The notes under the pieces are model-generated. The model saw only the letters and a program-made list of their open reading frames with translations, had not been told where the DNA came from and searched no databases. A program made the position numbers and the translations under genes. A DNA stretch of 64,000 bases from Glycomyces terrestris (GTDB lineage: Bacteria; Actinomycetota; Actinomycetes; Mycobacteriales; Micromonosporaceae), in the NCBI RefSeq assembly GCF_003933745.1, contig NZ_RSEB01000003.1:620001-684000 (forward strand), written 5' to 3'. Every line of letters begins with the position of its first letter. Position 1 is the first letter of the stretch. Positions 33,381 to 41,837 of this stretch are shown here, piece after piece.

Positions 33381-34228
33381 CGACCCCGCTCGTCATCGAT
33401 GCGCACCACCACGTCTGGACTTCCGACTACCCGTGGCTCGCAAGCAAGCCCGAGTTCGCGCCCATCCGGCGCGACTACGGCGTGGCCGACCTGCGCGCCA
33501 ACCTCAAGGCCGCCGGCGTCGACCGCACCGTCCTGGTCGAGGCCGACTGGGGCCACCCCTCCGAGACCGTCGAGTTCCTGCACCTCGCGGGCGCCACCGA
33601 CGAGATCGCCGGCGTCGTCGGCTTCGCCGACCTCACCGACCCCGGACTCGGCGCCACCCTGGCCCGCTACGCGAACCACCCCCGCGCCCGCTACCTCGTG
33701 GGCGTGCGCGACCAGGTCCAGGGCCGCCCCGACCCCGGGTTCCTCGCCCGGCCCGAGGTCGTCCAGGCCCTGAAGACCGTGAGCCAGCACGTGCCCACCT
33801 TCGACCTCGTCGTCCGCGTCGACCAGCTCGCCGCCGCCGCCGAAGCGGCCGCCGCCGTCCCCGAGCTCACCTTCGTCCTCGACCACCTCGGCAAGCCCCA
33901 GGTGCGCGACGGGGACGCCGGACTCCGCGCCTGGCGCGAGGCCGTCACCCCGCTCGCCAAGCGCCCCAACGCGGTCGCGAAGCTCTCCGGGCTCGTCACC
34001 GAGGCCGACTGGGAGCGCTGGCAGCCCGCCGACCTGCGCCCGTTCGTGCAGGCCGCGCTCGAACTGTTCGGCCCCGACCGCCTCATGTTCGGCTCCGACT
34101 GGCCCGTCTGCGAACTCGCCGCCACCTACACGCAGGTCAAGGACGCCCTCACCGAGGTCCTCGGCCGCCCCGACCCCGACATCCTCGGCGGCACGGCCGC
34201 CCGCGTCTACCAGCTAGGAGCGCAATGA
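33377..34228 (+). CDS. amidohydrolase-family lactonase, probable L-fuconolactonase
   Basis: 283 residues, amidohydrolase-2 fold. It begins IDAHHHVWTSDYPWL (metal-binding HxH), has FVLDHLGKPQ mid-chain and RLMFGSDWPVCELAATY near the end (catalytic Asp). This is the pattern of the L-fuconolactone and L-rhamnonolactone hydrolases of COG3618, which open the sugar lactone to the aldonic acid. It is ATGA-coupled on both sides, to the dehydrogenase and to the FAH-family hydrolase, matching the pathway order. Confidence 0.87.
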   Translation: MTTPLVIDAHHHVWTSDYPWLASKPEFAPIRRDYGVADLRANLKAAGVDRTVLVEADWGHPSETVEFLHLAGATDEIAGVVGFADLTDPGLGATLARYANHPRARYLVGVRDQVQGRPDPGFLARPEVVQALKTVSQHVPTFDLVVRVDQLAAAAEAAAAVPELTFVLDHLGKPQVRDGDAGLRAWREAVTPLAKRPNAVAKLSGLVTEADWERWQPADLRPFVQAALELFGPDRLMFGSDWPVCELAATYTQVKDALTEVLGRPDPDILGGTAARVYQLGAQ

Positions 34229-35055
34229 AGTACCTCCGCATCGGACAGCCCGGCTACGAGACCCCCGTGGCGCTCCACGAGGGCAAGTACTACGACCTCT
34301 CCGGTCCCATCGGCGACATCGACGGCGACTTCCTCGCCCGCGGCGGCGTCAGGACCACCGCCGGGTTCCCCGAGATCGACATCGCGGGCGAGCGGATCGC
34401 CCCGCCGATCGCCAAGCCGAACGCGATCGTGTGCATCGGCATGAACTACGCCGCGCACTGCGCCGAGTCCGGCGCCGAGCCGCCCGCCGAGCCGGTCGTG
34501 TTCTACAAGCACCCCAACACGATCGTGGGCCCGCACGACGACGTCCAGATCCCCCGCGGCTCCACCCGCACCGACTGGGAGGTCGAGCTCGGCGTCGTCT
34601 TCGCCAAGCCCGCGTCCTATCTGGAGTCCGAGGAGGCGGCCCTCGACGTGATCGCCGGGTTCGTCGTCGCCAACGACCTCTCCGAGCGCGAGTTCCAGAT
34701 CGAGCGCTCCGGCGGCCAGTTCTCCAAGGGCAAGGCCTGCCCCACCTTCACCCCGCTCGGCCCCTGGCTCGTCACCCCCGACGAGATCGACGACGTCCAG
34801 GGACTCCGCCTGTGGTCCAAGGTGAACGGCGAGCCGCGCCAGGATTCGACTTCGAAGGACATGATCTTCTCGGTCGCGCAGATCATCCACCACATGTCGC
34901 AGTTCATGGCCTTCGACGCCGGCGACCTGCTCCTCACCGGCACCCCCGAGGGCGTCGCCCTCTCCGGCCGCTTCCCCTACCTCAAGGCCGGCGACACGGT
35001 CGAGGTCGGCATCGAGGGCCTGGGCGCCACGAAGAATCCGACGGTGCAGGCGTGA
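34225..35055 (+). CDS. fumarylacetoacetase-family hydrolase, probable 2,4-diketo-3-deoxy-L-fuconate hydrolase
   Basis: 276 residues. The FAH core has [29 protein letters not shown], the metal-binding [10 protein letters not shown] and [32 protein letters not shown], ending [15 protein letters not shown]-family members cleave C-C bonds in beta-diketo acids. In this operon the expected reaction is cleavage of 2,4-diketo-3-deoxy-L-fuconate to pyruvate and L-lactate. TAGGAG precedes the ATG, which overlaps the preceding stop. A 40-nt gap separates it from the dehydratase gene. Confidence 0.87.
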   Translation: MKYLRIGQPGYETPVALHEGKYYDLSGPIGDIDGDFLARGGVRTTAGFPEIDIAGERIAPPIAKPNAIVCIGMNYAAHCAESGAEPPAEPVVFYKHPNTIVGPHDDVQIPRGSTRTDWEVELGVVFAKPASYLESEEAALDVIAGFVVANDLSEREFQIERSGGQFSKGKACPTFTPLGPWLVTPDEIDDVQGLRLWSKVNGEPRQDSTSKDMIFSVAQIIHHMSQFMAFDAGDLLLTGTPEGVALSGRFPYLKAGDTVEVGIEGLGATKNPTVQA

Positions 35056-35095
35056 GCGGCCCCGACGCGCATCCCGACACCGACCGGGGTGCGCG

Positions 35096-36388
35096 GTGAC
35101 CATCACCGCCGTGGACGTGGTCGACGTCCGCTTCCCCACCTCGCGCAGCCTCGACGGCTCGGACGCGATGAACCCCGACCCCGACTACTCCGCCGCCTAC
35201 GTGGTCCTCCACGCCGACGACGGCCGCGAGGGCCACGGGTTCACCTTCACCATCGGACGCGGCAACGACCTGTGCTGCGCCGCGATCGAGACGCTCAGCG
35301 AATGGGTCGTCGGCTTCGACGTCCACACCCCCGCCGACCTCGGCGACCTCTACCTGCGCCTCACCCGCGACTCCCAGATCCGCTGGCTCGGCCCCGAGAA
35401 GGGCGTCATGCACCTCGCGGCCGCGGCCCTGGTCAACGCCGCCTGGGACCTCGCCTCCCGCCGCGCCGGCCTGCCGCTGTGGAAGTACCTCTCCTCGCTC
35501 ACCCCCGAGGAGGTCGTCTCCTGCGTCGACTGGCGCTACCTCTCCGACGCCCTCACTCCCGAAGCGGCCCTGGAGATCCTGCGCGCCGCCGAACCCGGCA
35601 AGGCCGAGCGCGTCGCCGAGGTCGAGCGGCACGGCTACCCCGCCTACACCACCTCCCCGGGCTGGCTCGGGTACTCGGACGAGAAGGTCGTGCGCCTCGC
35701 CCGCAAAGCGGTCGCCCAGGGCTACCGGCAGATCAAGCTGAAGGTCGGCGCCGACCTCGAGGACGACCGGCGCCGCTTCGCCGCCGCCCGCGCCGCCGTC
35801 GGCCCGCACATCCGCATCGCCGTCGACGCGAACCAGCGCTGGGACGTCGACCAGGCCGTGGAGTGGGTCAAGGCCCTCGCCGAGTTCGACCCGTGGTGGG
35901 TCGAGGAGCCCACCAGCCCCGACGACGTCCTCGGCCACGCCGCGATCCGCGAGCGCCTCGCGCCCGTCAAGATCGCCACCGGCGAGCACGTGCACAACCG
36001 CGTCATGTTCAAGCAGCTCCTCCAGGCCGGCGCGATCGACTTCCTGCAACTCGACGCCGCCCGCGTGGCCGGCGTCAACGAGAACCTCGCCGTCCTCCTC
36101 CTCGCCGCCAAGTTCGGGACCCCGGTATGCCCGCACGCCGGCGGCGTGGGCCTGTGCGAACTCGTCTGCCACCTCTCGATGTTCGACTACACCTCGGTGA
36201 GCGCCTCCATGGAGGACCGCGTCATCGAGTACGTCGACCACCTGCACGAGCACTTCGCGGCGCCCGCGGTCATCGCGGACGGCCGCTACCTGGCCCCGAC
36301 CGCCCCCGGGTTCTCCGCCGAGATGAAGCGGGAGAGCCTCCATCGCTTCGCCTACCCGAACGGTCCTGAATGGAGAGCAGACGCATGA
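35096..36388 (+). CDS. L-fuconate dehydratase
   Basis: 430 residues, enolase superfamily (mandelate-racemase type). Catalytic elements are IKLKVG (general-base Lys pair), [24 protein letters not shown] and [13 protein letters not shown]. The N-terminal [16 protein letters not shown] and the C-terminal [17 protein letters not shown] segments are close to human ENOSF1, an L-fuconate dehydratase, as I recall its sequence. The product is 2-keto-3-deoxy-L-fuconate. This gene anchors the pathway assignment. It starts at a GTG and overlaps the next start (ATGA). Confidence 0.93.
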   Translation: MTITAVDVVDVRFPTSRSLDGSDAMNPDPDYSAAYVVLHADDGREGHGFTFTIGRGNDLCCAAIETLSEWVVGFDVHTPADLGDLYLRLTRDSQIRWLGPEKGVMHLAAAALVNAAWDLASRRAGLPLWKYLSSLTPEEVVSCVDWRYLSDALTPEAALEILRAAEPGKAERVAEVERHGYPAYTTSPGWLGYSDEKVVRLARKAVAQGYRQIKLKVGADLEDDRRRFAAARAAVGPHIRIAVDANQRWDVDQAVEWVKALAEFDPWWVEEPTSPDDVLGHAAIRERLAPVKIATGEHVHNRVMFKQLLQAGAIDFLQLDAARVAGVNENLAVLLLAAKFGTPVCPHAGGVGLCELVCHLSMFDYTSVSASMEDRVIEYVDHLHEHFAAPAVIADGRYLAPTAPGFSAEMKRESLHRFAYPNGPEWRADA

Positions 36389-37125
36389 GCGGATTCGAAG
36401 GCCTCACCGTGGCGGTCTCCGGCGGCGCCTCCGGCATCGGCGCGGCCGCCGCGGCCGCGTTCGCCGAGCGCGGCGCGAACGTGGCGGTCCTCGACGTCAA
36501 CCCCAGCCCCGACCACTGGTCCCGCACCTGCGACGTGGCCGACGACTACCAAGTGCGCCAAGCGGTCGCGGCCGTCGTCGAGCGCTTCGGCGGGGTCGAC
36601 GTGCTCGTCAACAACGCCGGGATCGGCGCGGTCGGCACCGTCGAGGAGAACTCCGACAAGCAGTGGTTCCGGGTCCTGGACGTGAACCTCATGGGCATGG
36701 TGCGCCTCTCCCGCGCCTGCCTGCCGCACCTGCGCGAGTCGCCGTCCCCGGCGATCGTCAACACCTCCTCGATCGCCGCCACGGCCGGGCTCGTCAAGCG
36801 CGCGCTGTACTCGGCGTCGAAGGGGGCCGTGCACTCCCTGACCCTCGCGATGGCCGCCGACCATGTGGCCGAAGGCATCCGGGTCAACTGCGTCAGCCCC
36901 GGCACCGCCGACACCCCGTGGGTGCAGCGCCTCCTCGACCAGGCCGAGGACCCGGCCGCCGAGCGCGCCCGCCTCGAGGCGCGCCAGCCCACGGGCCGGC
37001 TCGTCTCGCCCGAGGAGGTCGCCGCCGCCATCGTGTTCCTCGCCGACCCGGCCAACCGGGCCGTCACCGGCGTCTGCCTCCCGGTCGACGGCGGCGTGGC
37101 CGGCCTGCGGATCGTCAAGGGCTAG
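36385..37125 (+). CDS. short-chain dehydrogenase, probable 2-keto-3-deoxy-L-fuconate dehydrogenase
   Basis: 246 residues, classical SDR: nucleotide-binding [19 protein letters not shown], and the catalytic Ser-Tyr-Lys in [10 protein letters not shown]...[10 protein letters not shown], then [11 protein letters not shown]. It oxidises the 4-hydroxyl of 2-keto-3-deoxy-L-fuconate with NAD+, giving the diketo acid that the FAH-family enzyme splits. The ATG at 36385 overlaps the dehydratase stop and has GGAGA upstream. It is the last gene of the operon; two hairpins follow. Confidence 0.88.
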   Translation: MSGFEGLTVAVSGGASGIGAAAAAAFAERGANVAVLDVNPSPDHWSRTCDVADDYQVRQAVAAVVERFGGVDVLVNNAGIGAVGTVEENSDKQWFRVLDVNLMGMVRLSRACLPHLRESPSPAIVNTSSIAATAGLVKRALYSASKGAVHSLTLAMAADHVAEGIRVNCVSPGTADTPWVQRLLDQAEDPAAERARLEARQPTGRLVSPEEVAAAIVFLADPANRAVTGVCLPVDGGVAGLRIVKG

Positions 37126-37143
37126 CGGCGGGAACGTGACCCG

Positions 37144-37185
37144 CCGTCCCTGAGGGGGACGGCCGCGCCGCTCGCGGGGCGCGGC
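37144..37185 (+). terminator. two hairpins ending the fucose operon
   Basis: CCGTCCC/GGGACGG (37144-37162) and GCCGCGCC/GGCGCGGC (37162-37185), 19 nt after the last stop. Confidence 0.6.
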
Positions 37186-37263
37186 CCGGCGCGTGATACC
37201 CGCTGCGGGCGCTCGGGACTGCGATGCTGCTTCGGACCGATCCCCGAGCACCCATGGAGTGAC

Positions 37264-37827
37264 ATGACCGAGGACATGCTGACCGCGAAGATCGCCCACG
37301 GCTTCGACCACCTCGACGCCGACGGCGACGGCCTGCTCAGTGAGGACGACCACGTCCTGCTCGGCAAGCGGGCCGCCGCCGAACTCGGGCACGCGCCCGG
37401 CTCCCCCGAGGAGTCCTGGATCATCAACGCCTACTTGGCCATCTGGAACGGCCTGCACCGCCCGCACCTGCCCGAGGGCATCGACGCGATCGACAAGGCG
37501 ACGTTCGTGGCCTCGACCCGCACCCTCGCGGAGGACCCGGAGGCGGCTGAGGCCACTGTCGGCCAACTGGCCCGCACCTTTCACGCCATCGCCGACGCCG
37601 ACGCCTCCGGAGACGTCAGCCGCGAGGAGTTCAAGTCCTTCTCCCGCTCCCACTTCCCGGGCCTGAGCGACGAGGACATCGCCACCGCGTTCAAGCACCT
37701 CGACCTCGACGGCGACGGCACCCTCACTGAGGAGGAGTTCGTCGCCGCGATCGTCGAGTACTGGTCGAGCACCGACCCGGACGCGCCCGGCAATTGGTGG
37801 ATGGGCGAACCGGTGTACGCGCGCTGA
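37264..37827 (+). CDS. calerythrin-like EF-hand calcium-binding protein
   Basis: 187 residues. Three intact EF loops are visible: DADGDGLLSEDD (residues 18-29), DADASGDVSREE (about 112-123) and DLDGDGTLTEEE (about 148-159). The position of EF2 is degenerate, as in calerythrin and the streptomycete CabB/CabC group, which buffer or signal calcium in the cytosol. GGAG 4 nt before the ATG gives the start. The stop codon is already inside the first unit of the tandem array that follows. Confidence 0.9.
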   Translation: MTEDMLTAKIAHGFDHLDADGDGLLSEDDHVLLGKRAAAELGHAPGSPEESWIINAYLAIWNGLHRPHLPEGIDAIDKATFVASTRTLAEDPEAAEATVGQLARTFHAIADADASGDVSREEFKSFSRSHFPGLSDEDIATAFKHLDLDGDGTLTEEEFVAAIVEYWSSTDPDAPGNWWMGEPVYAR

Positions 37828-38076
37828 GACAGGCGGTGTCGCAGCGAGTGAACGCGCGCGGATGGCGGCGTCGCAACGCGTGAACACGCTGAGGCAGGCG
37901 GCATCGCAGCGCGTGATCGCGCGCTGAGACAGCGGCGCCGTAGCGCGTGAACGCGCTGAGGCAGGCGGCGCCGTAGCGCGTGAACGCGCTGAGGCAGGCG
38001 GCGCCGCCGCGCGTGAACTCGTGCTGAGACAGGTGGTGTCGCGCGAGTGAACGCGCGCGGATGGCGGCGTTTCGGC
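37820..38076. repeat. tandem array of about eight 31-36-bp units
   Basis: Consensus core GAGGCAGGCGGCGCCG followed by AGCGCGTGAAC, about 33 bp. Two nearly identical neighbouring units (37921-37990 region) and more divergent ends point to growth by slippage. It is not a CRISPR, since there are no unique spacers. The array and following DNA to 38255 contain no gene. Confidence 0.7.
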
Positions 38077-38204
38077 GCAACGCTGCGCATGCGGTGGCGC
38101 ATCATGGATTCGCGGGCCGGGCCGCGGCGAGGTGGCGCTGAGCCCGGCCTGCGCCCTACCCGGGCGGCGAACCGCGACCGGCGCAGTCCCCCATGGGGGG
38201 AAGC

Positions 38205-38238
38205 GCCCGGTCGGGGGCCCACCAACCCCCGACCGGGC
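38205..38238 (-). terminator. strong hairpin after the small-gene pair
   Basis: Perfect 13-bp stem (GCCCGGTCGGGGG/CCCCCGACCGGGC) with an 8-nt loop, 18 nt past the stop at 38256. Confidence 0.75.
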
Positions 38239-38255
38239 CATAGGGAGGATGAAAG

Positions 38256-38528
38256 TCAGGTGTTGCGGGGGTTCGCCACGAGCGCCTTGGCCCGCTCCAG
38301 GATCCAGGGGCACCACTCGTCGTTCCGCCACGCGCCGAACCACTCCGGCACCGCCTCGGGCTCGTCGAAGTAGCGGCAGATGACGCGCGGGCCCGCGCCG
38401 TCGTTGCAGTCGATCCGGTACTCCGCCGGACCCAGGGGGTGCCCGCCCGAGCGAATCCCCAAGCGGTACAAGGAGAACACCGCCGGGCCCCGGGTGAAGT
38501 CGCCCAGCCAGTCGTCGCCGTCACCCAT
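38256..38528 (-). CDS. small hypothetical protein (90 residues)
   Basis: Not recognised. It is acidic and Trp-rich (DDWLGDFTRG, WFGAWRNDEWCPWILERA), with two cysteines far apart. It is cytosolic by composition, with no signal or membrane segment. Its ATG overlaps the stop of the upstream gene by 8 nt, so the two are co-translated. It lies in a lower-GC accessory stretch, ends at a strong terminator, and has no neighbour that suggests a pathway. Confidence 0.55.
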   Translation of the reverse strand: MGDGDDWLGDFTRGPAVFSLYRLGIRSGGHPLGPAEYRIDCNDGAGPRVICRYFDEPEAVPEWFGAWRNDEWCPWILERAKALVANPRNT

Positions 38529-38853
38529 CGCAGTGCCGTTCACGCCGGGGCGCGGGCCGCGCCGGCACCGACTGGTCGCCGTTGTGGAAGACATGGAACG
38601 CCCACGCCCGCAACCACTCCCGCGCCCGCTCCGGAGCCGACCGCCACTCCTCGCCCCAGGTGGCGTGAAGGCAGCCGGAGGTCAGGCCCGAGACGATCAG
38701 CACGATGTCGGCCGCATTGTCGGTCATGTAGACCTGGAACGAATCCGGCGACACCGGCCCGGAGGCCCGGACGGTGTAGCTCCTGCGCCCGTCACTGAAC
38801 CGCCCGCGCTCCAACGCGGCCAGGTCCGCGACGCTCAGTCTCGCCTTGCCCAT
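38521..38853 (-). CDS. small hypothetical protein (110 residues)
   Basis: Not recognised. It starts MGKARLSVADLAALERGRF after a clear GGAGGA site at 6-nt spacing. The central region is beta-rich (RRSYTVRASGPVSPDSFQVYMTDNAADIVLIVSG), then a helical HATWGEEWRSAPERAREWLRAW segment, ending in a basic tail. No signal or membrane helix is present. It is coupled to the following 90-residue gene by an 8-nt overlap. Both are probably accessory genes of the 37-41 kb region. Confidence 0.6.
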   Translation of the reverse strand: MGKARLSVADLAALERGRFSDGRRSYTVRASGPVSPDSFQVYMTDNAADIVLIVSGLTSGCLHATWGEEWRSAPERAREWLRAWAFHVFHNGDQSVPARPAPRRERHCDG

Positions 38854-39194
38854 CGGTCTTCCTCCATTTCGGACTCGGTCAGGGAACTGTCGGATATCCG
38901 ATGGAATCGCATCGGAGTGCCGGTCGAACCCACCTTCGGCCACGGCACTCCGATGCCCCCATCAAGCGGCTCGGGCTTCAAGGCCGTTGCGCTTGATTCG
39001 AAGGTATGGCCGTTGAGCTGGGAAAACAAGACGGCGCGTGCTAGCAGTTGCTTAGCCCCAACCACCGACCCACAAATTTTGGGGGCCAAAGTTTTGGAGT
39101 AAAACCTTTGTGGCCCTTATTTACTGGTATTTCGCTCAAGTTCAGGACATGCCATCATGGAGTCCCACTAAGCGCGGTTATCGGAGGTTCGGGG
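38854..39194. other. 341-nt intergenic region with a long inverted repeat
   Basis: A 14-bp perfect inverted repeat (GCATCGGAGTGCCG at 38909, its complement at 38943-38956, 20-nt loop) and a 10-bp palindrome CGGATATCCG at 38891 lie on the left. On the right, an A/T-rich stretch with two TTTTGG blocks and CCACAAA/TTTGTGG arms (about 39069-39114) is a likely control region for the XRE gene. Confidence 0.5.
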
Positions 39195-40028
39195 ATGATC
39201 CGATTGAAGCTCATGAAATGGCTAGTCGCGATCCTGATGCGAGATGCGAGGGATGCAGCCGGCGTCACCCAGAAGGGCGCGGCCCTAGCCCTGGGTGTCA
39301 CCCCGAACACGATCTACAACTGGGAGCGGGGCACCCACCACCCGCCCTACGGGGCGATCGCCAAGGTCGCCGAGGTCTACGGCCTGGACGCCGAGCTGAA
39401 GTTCTACCTGGAACTCATCCTGGAGGGCAACGACCACCGTGTCCTGGAAGCCCACCCCCGACTCCACGCGATCGCCCTCGCCAAGGCCGAGCAGAATGCC
39501 GGAATCATCTTCAAGTACGAGCCCTTCCTCATCCCAGGTCCGCTCCAGACTCGGGCCTACCACTTCCTAGTTCTCAAGGTCGCCGAGAAGCTGACCGACC
39601 TCGTGGCCGAGCAAGGCTGGACCTTCAAGGAGGGCCGTCGAACCCTACTTCGAGCCCGCGAGCCGGGGCCGCAAATCCAGTACCTGATCGGCGACAGCGC
39701 GATTTACCACCTTCAATCACTGCCCGAGGCAGTGCGCCGGGAACTGGTCAGCGACATGCTCGGACAAGACTCGCTCGCCAATATCGAAATTCGAGTCATC
39801 AACCAGTTTCATCCAGCTCGAAGCACGCCGATCGACGTCTATCAAGGCGGCGGCGCGGAGGTCAATCTCCCGGTCTTCGTTTACTCGGAGGGATTCCCCA
39901 ACCGGAGCTGGTGCATCGAGGAGGAGCACCTGGTCTCCCTGTACCATGAGGCCGGTCAGGCCATGTGGCAAATCGGGATACCGTTGAAGGAGTTCCTCAA
40001 TGAATACTGCCGTGACCTCCTGGCGTAA
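39195..40028 (+). CDS. XRE-family regulator with C-terminal Scr1-type (DUF5753) domain
   Basis: 277 residues. The N-terminal HTH is VTQKGAALALGVTPNTIYNWERG; the C-terminal DUF5753 domain is recognised by EQNAGIIFKYEPFLIPGPLQTRAY, GDSAIYHLQSLPEAVRRELV and SWCIEEEHLVSLYHEAGQAMW. Such genes are numerous in actinomycetes, paired with a DUF397 gene, and act in a Scr1/Scr2-like regulator system, some tied to development. GGAGG 8 nt before the ATG fixes the start; an open frame upstream has no ribosome site. It overlaps the next gene by 29 nt. Codon use is less GC-rich than in the neighbours. Confidence 0.85.
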   Translation: MIRLKLMKWLVAILMRDARDAAGVTQKGAALALGVTPNTIYNWERGTHHPPYGAIAKVAEVYGLDAELKFYLELILEGNDHRVLEAHPRLHAIALAKAEQNAGIIFKYEPFLIPGPLQTRAYHFLVLKVAEKLTDLVAEQGWTFKEGRRTLLRAREPGPQIQYLIGDSAIYHLQSLPEAVRRELVSDMLGQDSLANIEIRVINQFHPARSTPIDVYQGGGAEVNLPVFVYSEGFPNRSWCIEEEHLVSLYHEAGQAMWQIGIPLKEFLNEYCRDLLA

Positions 40029-40353
40029 GAGCACTCGCAGCGGTGGCACCAACCAGTCGAACTGCGTCGAACTTCGCCGCGCCTGGCGGAAGAGCTCCCG
40101 CAGCGGCTCCACGAACACCTCCTCCTGCGTTGAGGTGGCCCATTGCTCCGAAGACGGCTTCCACCTGCGGGATTCCAAGCTCGGCGAGGACTCGCCCGTC
40201 TTCGACCTCGCGCTCAAGGACTTCCGTGCCCTCCTCGGCGCTGCCGGGTTAGATACCCAGAAATCAAGAAAGGGCCGAGCGAACTCGCTCGGCCCTTGGT
40301 GTTCATGGGTAGGAGCGAAAGTTCCACATAAGACTTGGCACCGCCAAGGGTAG
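40000..40353 (+). CDS. DUF397 protein with duplicated N-terminal motif
   Basis: 117 residues. The DUF397 motif W-RKS-RSG-TN-SCVE occurs twice in tandem (SWRKSTRSGGTNQSNCVEL and AWRKSSRSGSTNTSSCVEV), followed by HLRDSK and FDLALKDFRALL, where normal family members end. The frame then runs on for about 35 residues through a perfect terminator hairpin before its stop, so the native stop has perhaps been lost. It overlaps the XRE gene by 29 nt and is its usual partner. Confidence 0.75.
   Translation: MNTAVTSWRKSTRSGGTNQSNCVELRRAWRKSSRSGSTNTSSCVEVAHCSEDGFHLRDSKLGEDSPVFDLALKDFRALLGAAGLDTQKSRKGRANSLGPWCSWVGAKVPHKTWHRQG
40272..40295 (+). terminator. hairpin inside the extended DUF397 reading frame
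   Basis: Perfect 10-bp stem GGGCCGAGCG/CGCTCGGCCC with AACT loop, followed by TTGGTGTT. Confidence 0.75.
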
Positions 40354-41114
40354 AGGTTGACAAAAGCACTGAGGGCCGTTCATCCCTTCATCTGTTCATC
40401 CATGGGCCGCCGCGGTCGGTGACCGTCTCGGGGCCCGACCATTCACTGCTCACCCTGTTTGACCTGTTCGGCCTGCTCGACGCGTTGTCGAGAATCCGGT
40501 TAGCTGTTAGCTCCAATCGGCTCGGACTGGCCTTGTCTTGTGGTCTTGGTTCTGCGGTCTTGGTTTGTGGTGGTCTCGATTTGTTGCGGGCGGCCGTCCT
40601 CGTCAGGGCGGCCGCCCGCACGCTCCGCGGAGCGGTGGTACCGGCGGGGACCCGAGCGCGGGCGGCTTCCCGCGCTCGGGCCTCGGTATGGCGACGTTCG
40701 CGAATCCCCCTCTGTCGCCGCCATCCCGCCGATACCGGATGGCGTTTTTGCTATCCACTACAACAGAATGGGCCAGTGAGTGTCGAATGTGAACTTCATA
40801 CTTGTGGATAACTTCGCAGAATGCCTGGTCAAGGGCCTGCCTTCGAGTTGGGCGACAGGGTGGGGATACTGCGGCCCGAGCACCTTGGGCGCGATCGCGC
40901 ATGGGTGCGAGCCGCCAGGGCCGTCCGATGCGCTCGTCCAGTGCCTCGGGTGCACTCCCGCTCGGTGCGAGGTGCCGTGACCGCCTCCGCCACGACAGGC
41001 GAGATCCCCGGCTCGATCACCTGGGTGCCCGCACCCGTCGAATGACGGGCGGGGCCCGGTCCTGTCCGGCGCTCCCGTTCCTGGGCGGTGACAGCTCGCC
41101 GATAGGCTTGGGAC
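40354..41114. other. 761-nt gene-free region with several hairpins
   Basis: T/G-rich short repeats (two GGTCTTGGTT blocks near 40551-40570) are followed by a 10-bp-stem hairpin at 40586-40619 and a 12-bp perfect stem (CCCGAGCGCGGG, CGGCTT loop) at 40651-40680. The sequence then becomes A/T-richer up to about 40850. Short frames here lack ribosome sites. It may hold a structured transcript or be decayed acquired DNA. Confidence 0.45.
41103..41108 (+). promoter_or_regulatory. -10 box (TAGGCT) of leaderless MDMPI-family gene
   Basis: TANNNT hexamer 6 nt upstream of the ATG at 41115. Confidence 0.6.
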
Positions 41115-41837
41115 ATGGACGGTGCTTCATATCTGCGGTGTTTTCGACGCGAGATGGACGCGTTCCGCGAGTGCGTCGCCTCGGGCGACCTGGGGGCGTC
41201 GATCGCGTACCGGGAGGAGTTCGCGGAGCCGATCGACCTCGCCGGGCTGGCGCGCGCGGTGGGGCACTCGAACCTGTTCACCGCCGCGTGCGTCGCCGAG
41301 TGGACCGGGGGCGACACGCCCCCGGACGGCGCGCCGCCGCTGGCGCCCCAGGACCGCGGCGAACTGCTCCGCTGGCTCGAAGGGACCGCGGAGCTGCTGG
41401 TGATGTCCCTCGACGTCGATCCCGAGACTCCGGCCTGGGGGCACTTCACGCCGCCGAACGCCGGGTACTGGCAGCGGTCGATCGCGGTCGAGACGATGCT
41501 GCACCGATGGGACGCGCAGCAGGCCGTCGGCGACCCGGCCCCGCTGGACCCGGACCTGGCCGGCGCGGGCGTCTCCGAGGTCCTCGATGTGCTGGCCCCC
41601 AAGATGGTCGGGGTCGGCAAGGCCTGGCCGCCGGACGCCTGCGTGAAGTTCAACGCCTCCGACAGCGGCGAGTGGTGGATCTACGGGCCGGGCGACCCGG
41701 TGGCCGACGTCCACGGCACCGCCGGAAACCTGCTGCTCATGCTCTGGGGCCGCCTGACGAAGGACGACCCCTCGCTGACCTGGGAGGGCGACCGGATCAC
41801 GGCGCTCTCGGTCCTCAAGGGGCCCTTGACCTACTGA
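41115..41837 (+). CDS. mycothiol-dependent maleylpyruvate-isomerase-family (DinB-like) protein
   Basis: 240 residues. The DinB-like four-helix part shows VGHSNLFTAACVAEWTG and SIAVETMLHRWDAQQAVG, whose His residues bind the metal in this family. The C-terminal MDMPI domain (VKFNASDSGEWWIYGPGD...VHGTAGNLLLMLWGRL) is complete. Members use mycothiol, the actinobacterial thiol, for isomerisation or conjugation; the actual substrate is unknown. A leaderless promoter is predicted. It overlaps the convergent TetR gene by 7 nt. Confidence 0.88.
   Translation: MDGASYLRCFRREMDAFRECVASGDLGASIAYREEFAEPIDLAGLARAVGHSNLFTAACVAEWTGGDTPPDGAPPLAPQDRGELLRWLEGTAELLVMSLDVDPETPAWGHFTPPNAGYWQRSIAVETMLHRWDAQQAVGDPAPLDPDLAGAGVSEVLDVLAPKMVGVGKAWPPDACVKFNASDSGEWWIYGPGDPVADVHGTAGNLLLMLWGRLTKDDPSLTWEGDRITALSVLKGPLTY

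Noticed and set aside
37820-38076. CRISPR array.
   Set aside because: Units are contiguous imperfect repeats without unique spacers of constant size, and no cas genes are nearby.
40803-40811. Perfect DnaA box (TTATCCACA on the minus strand).
   Set aside because: It is single, with no dnaA or dnaN and no cluster; probably chance in A/T-richer DNA.
40780-40980. 66-residue cysteine-rich reading frame.
   Set aside because: No ribosome site, no -10 box at the right distance, and no recognisable family; the composition follows the surrounding non-coding DNA.
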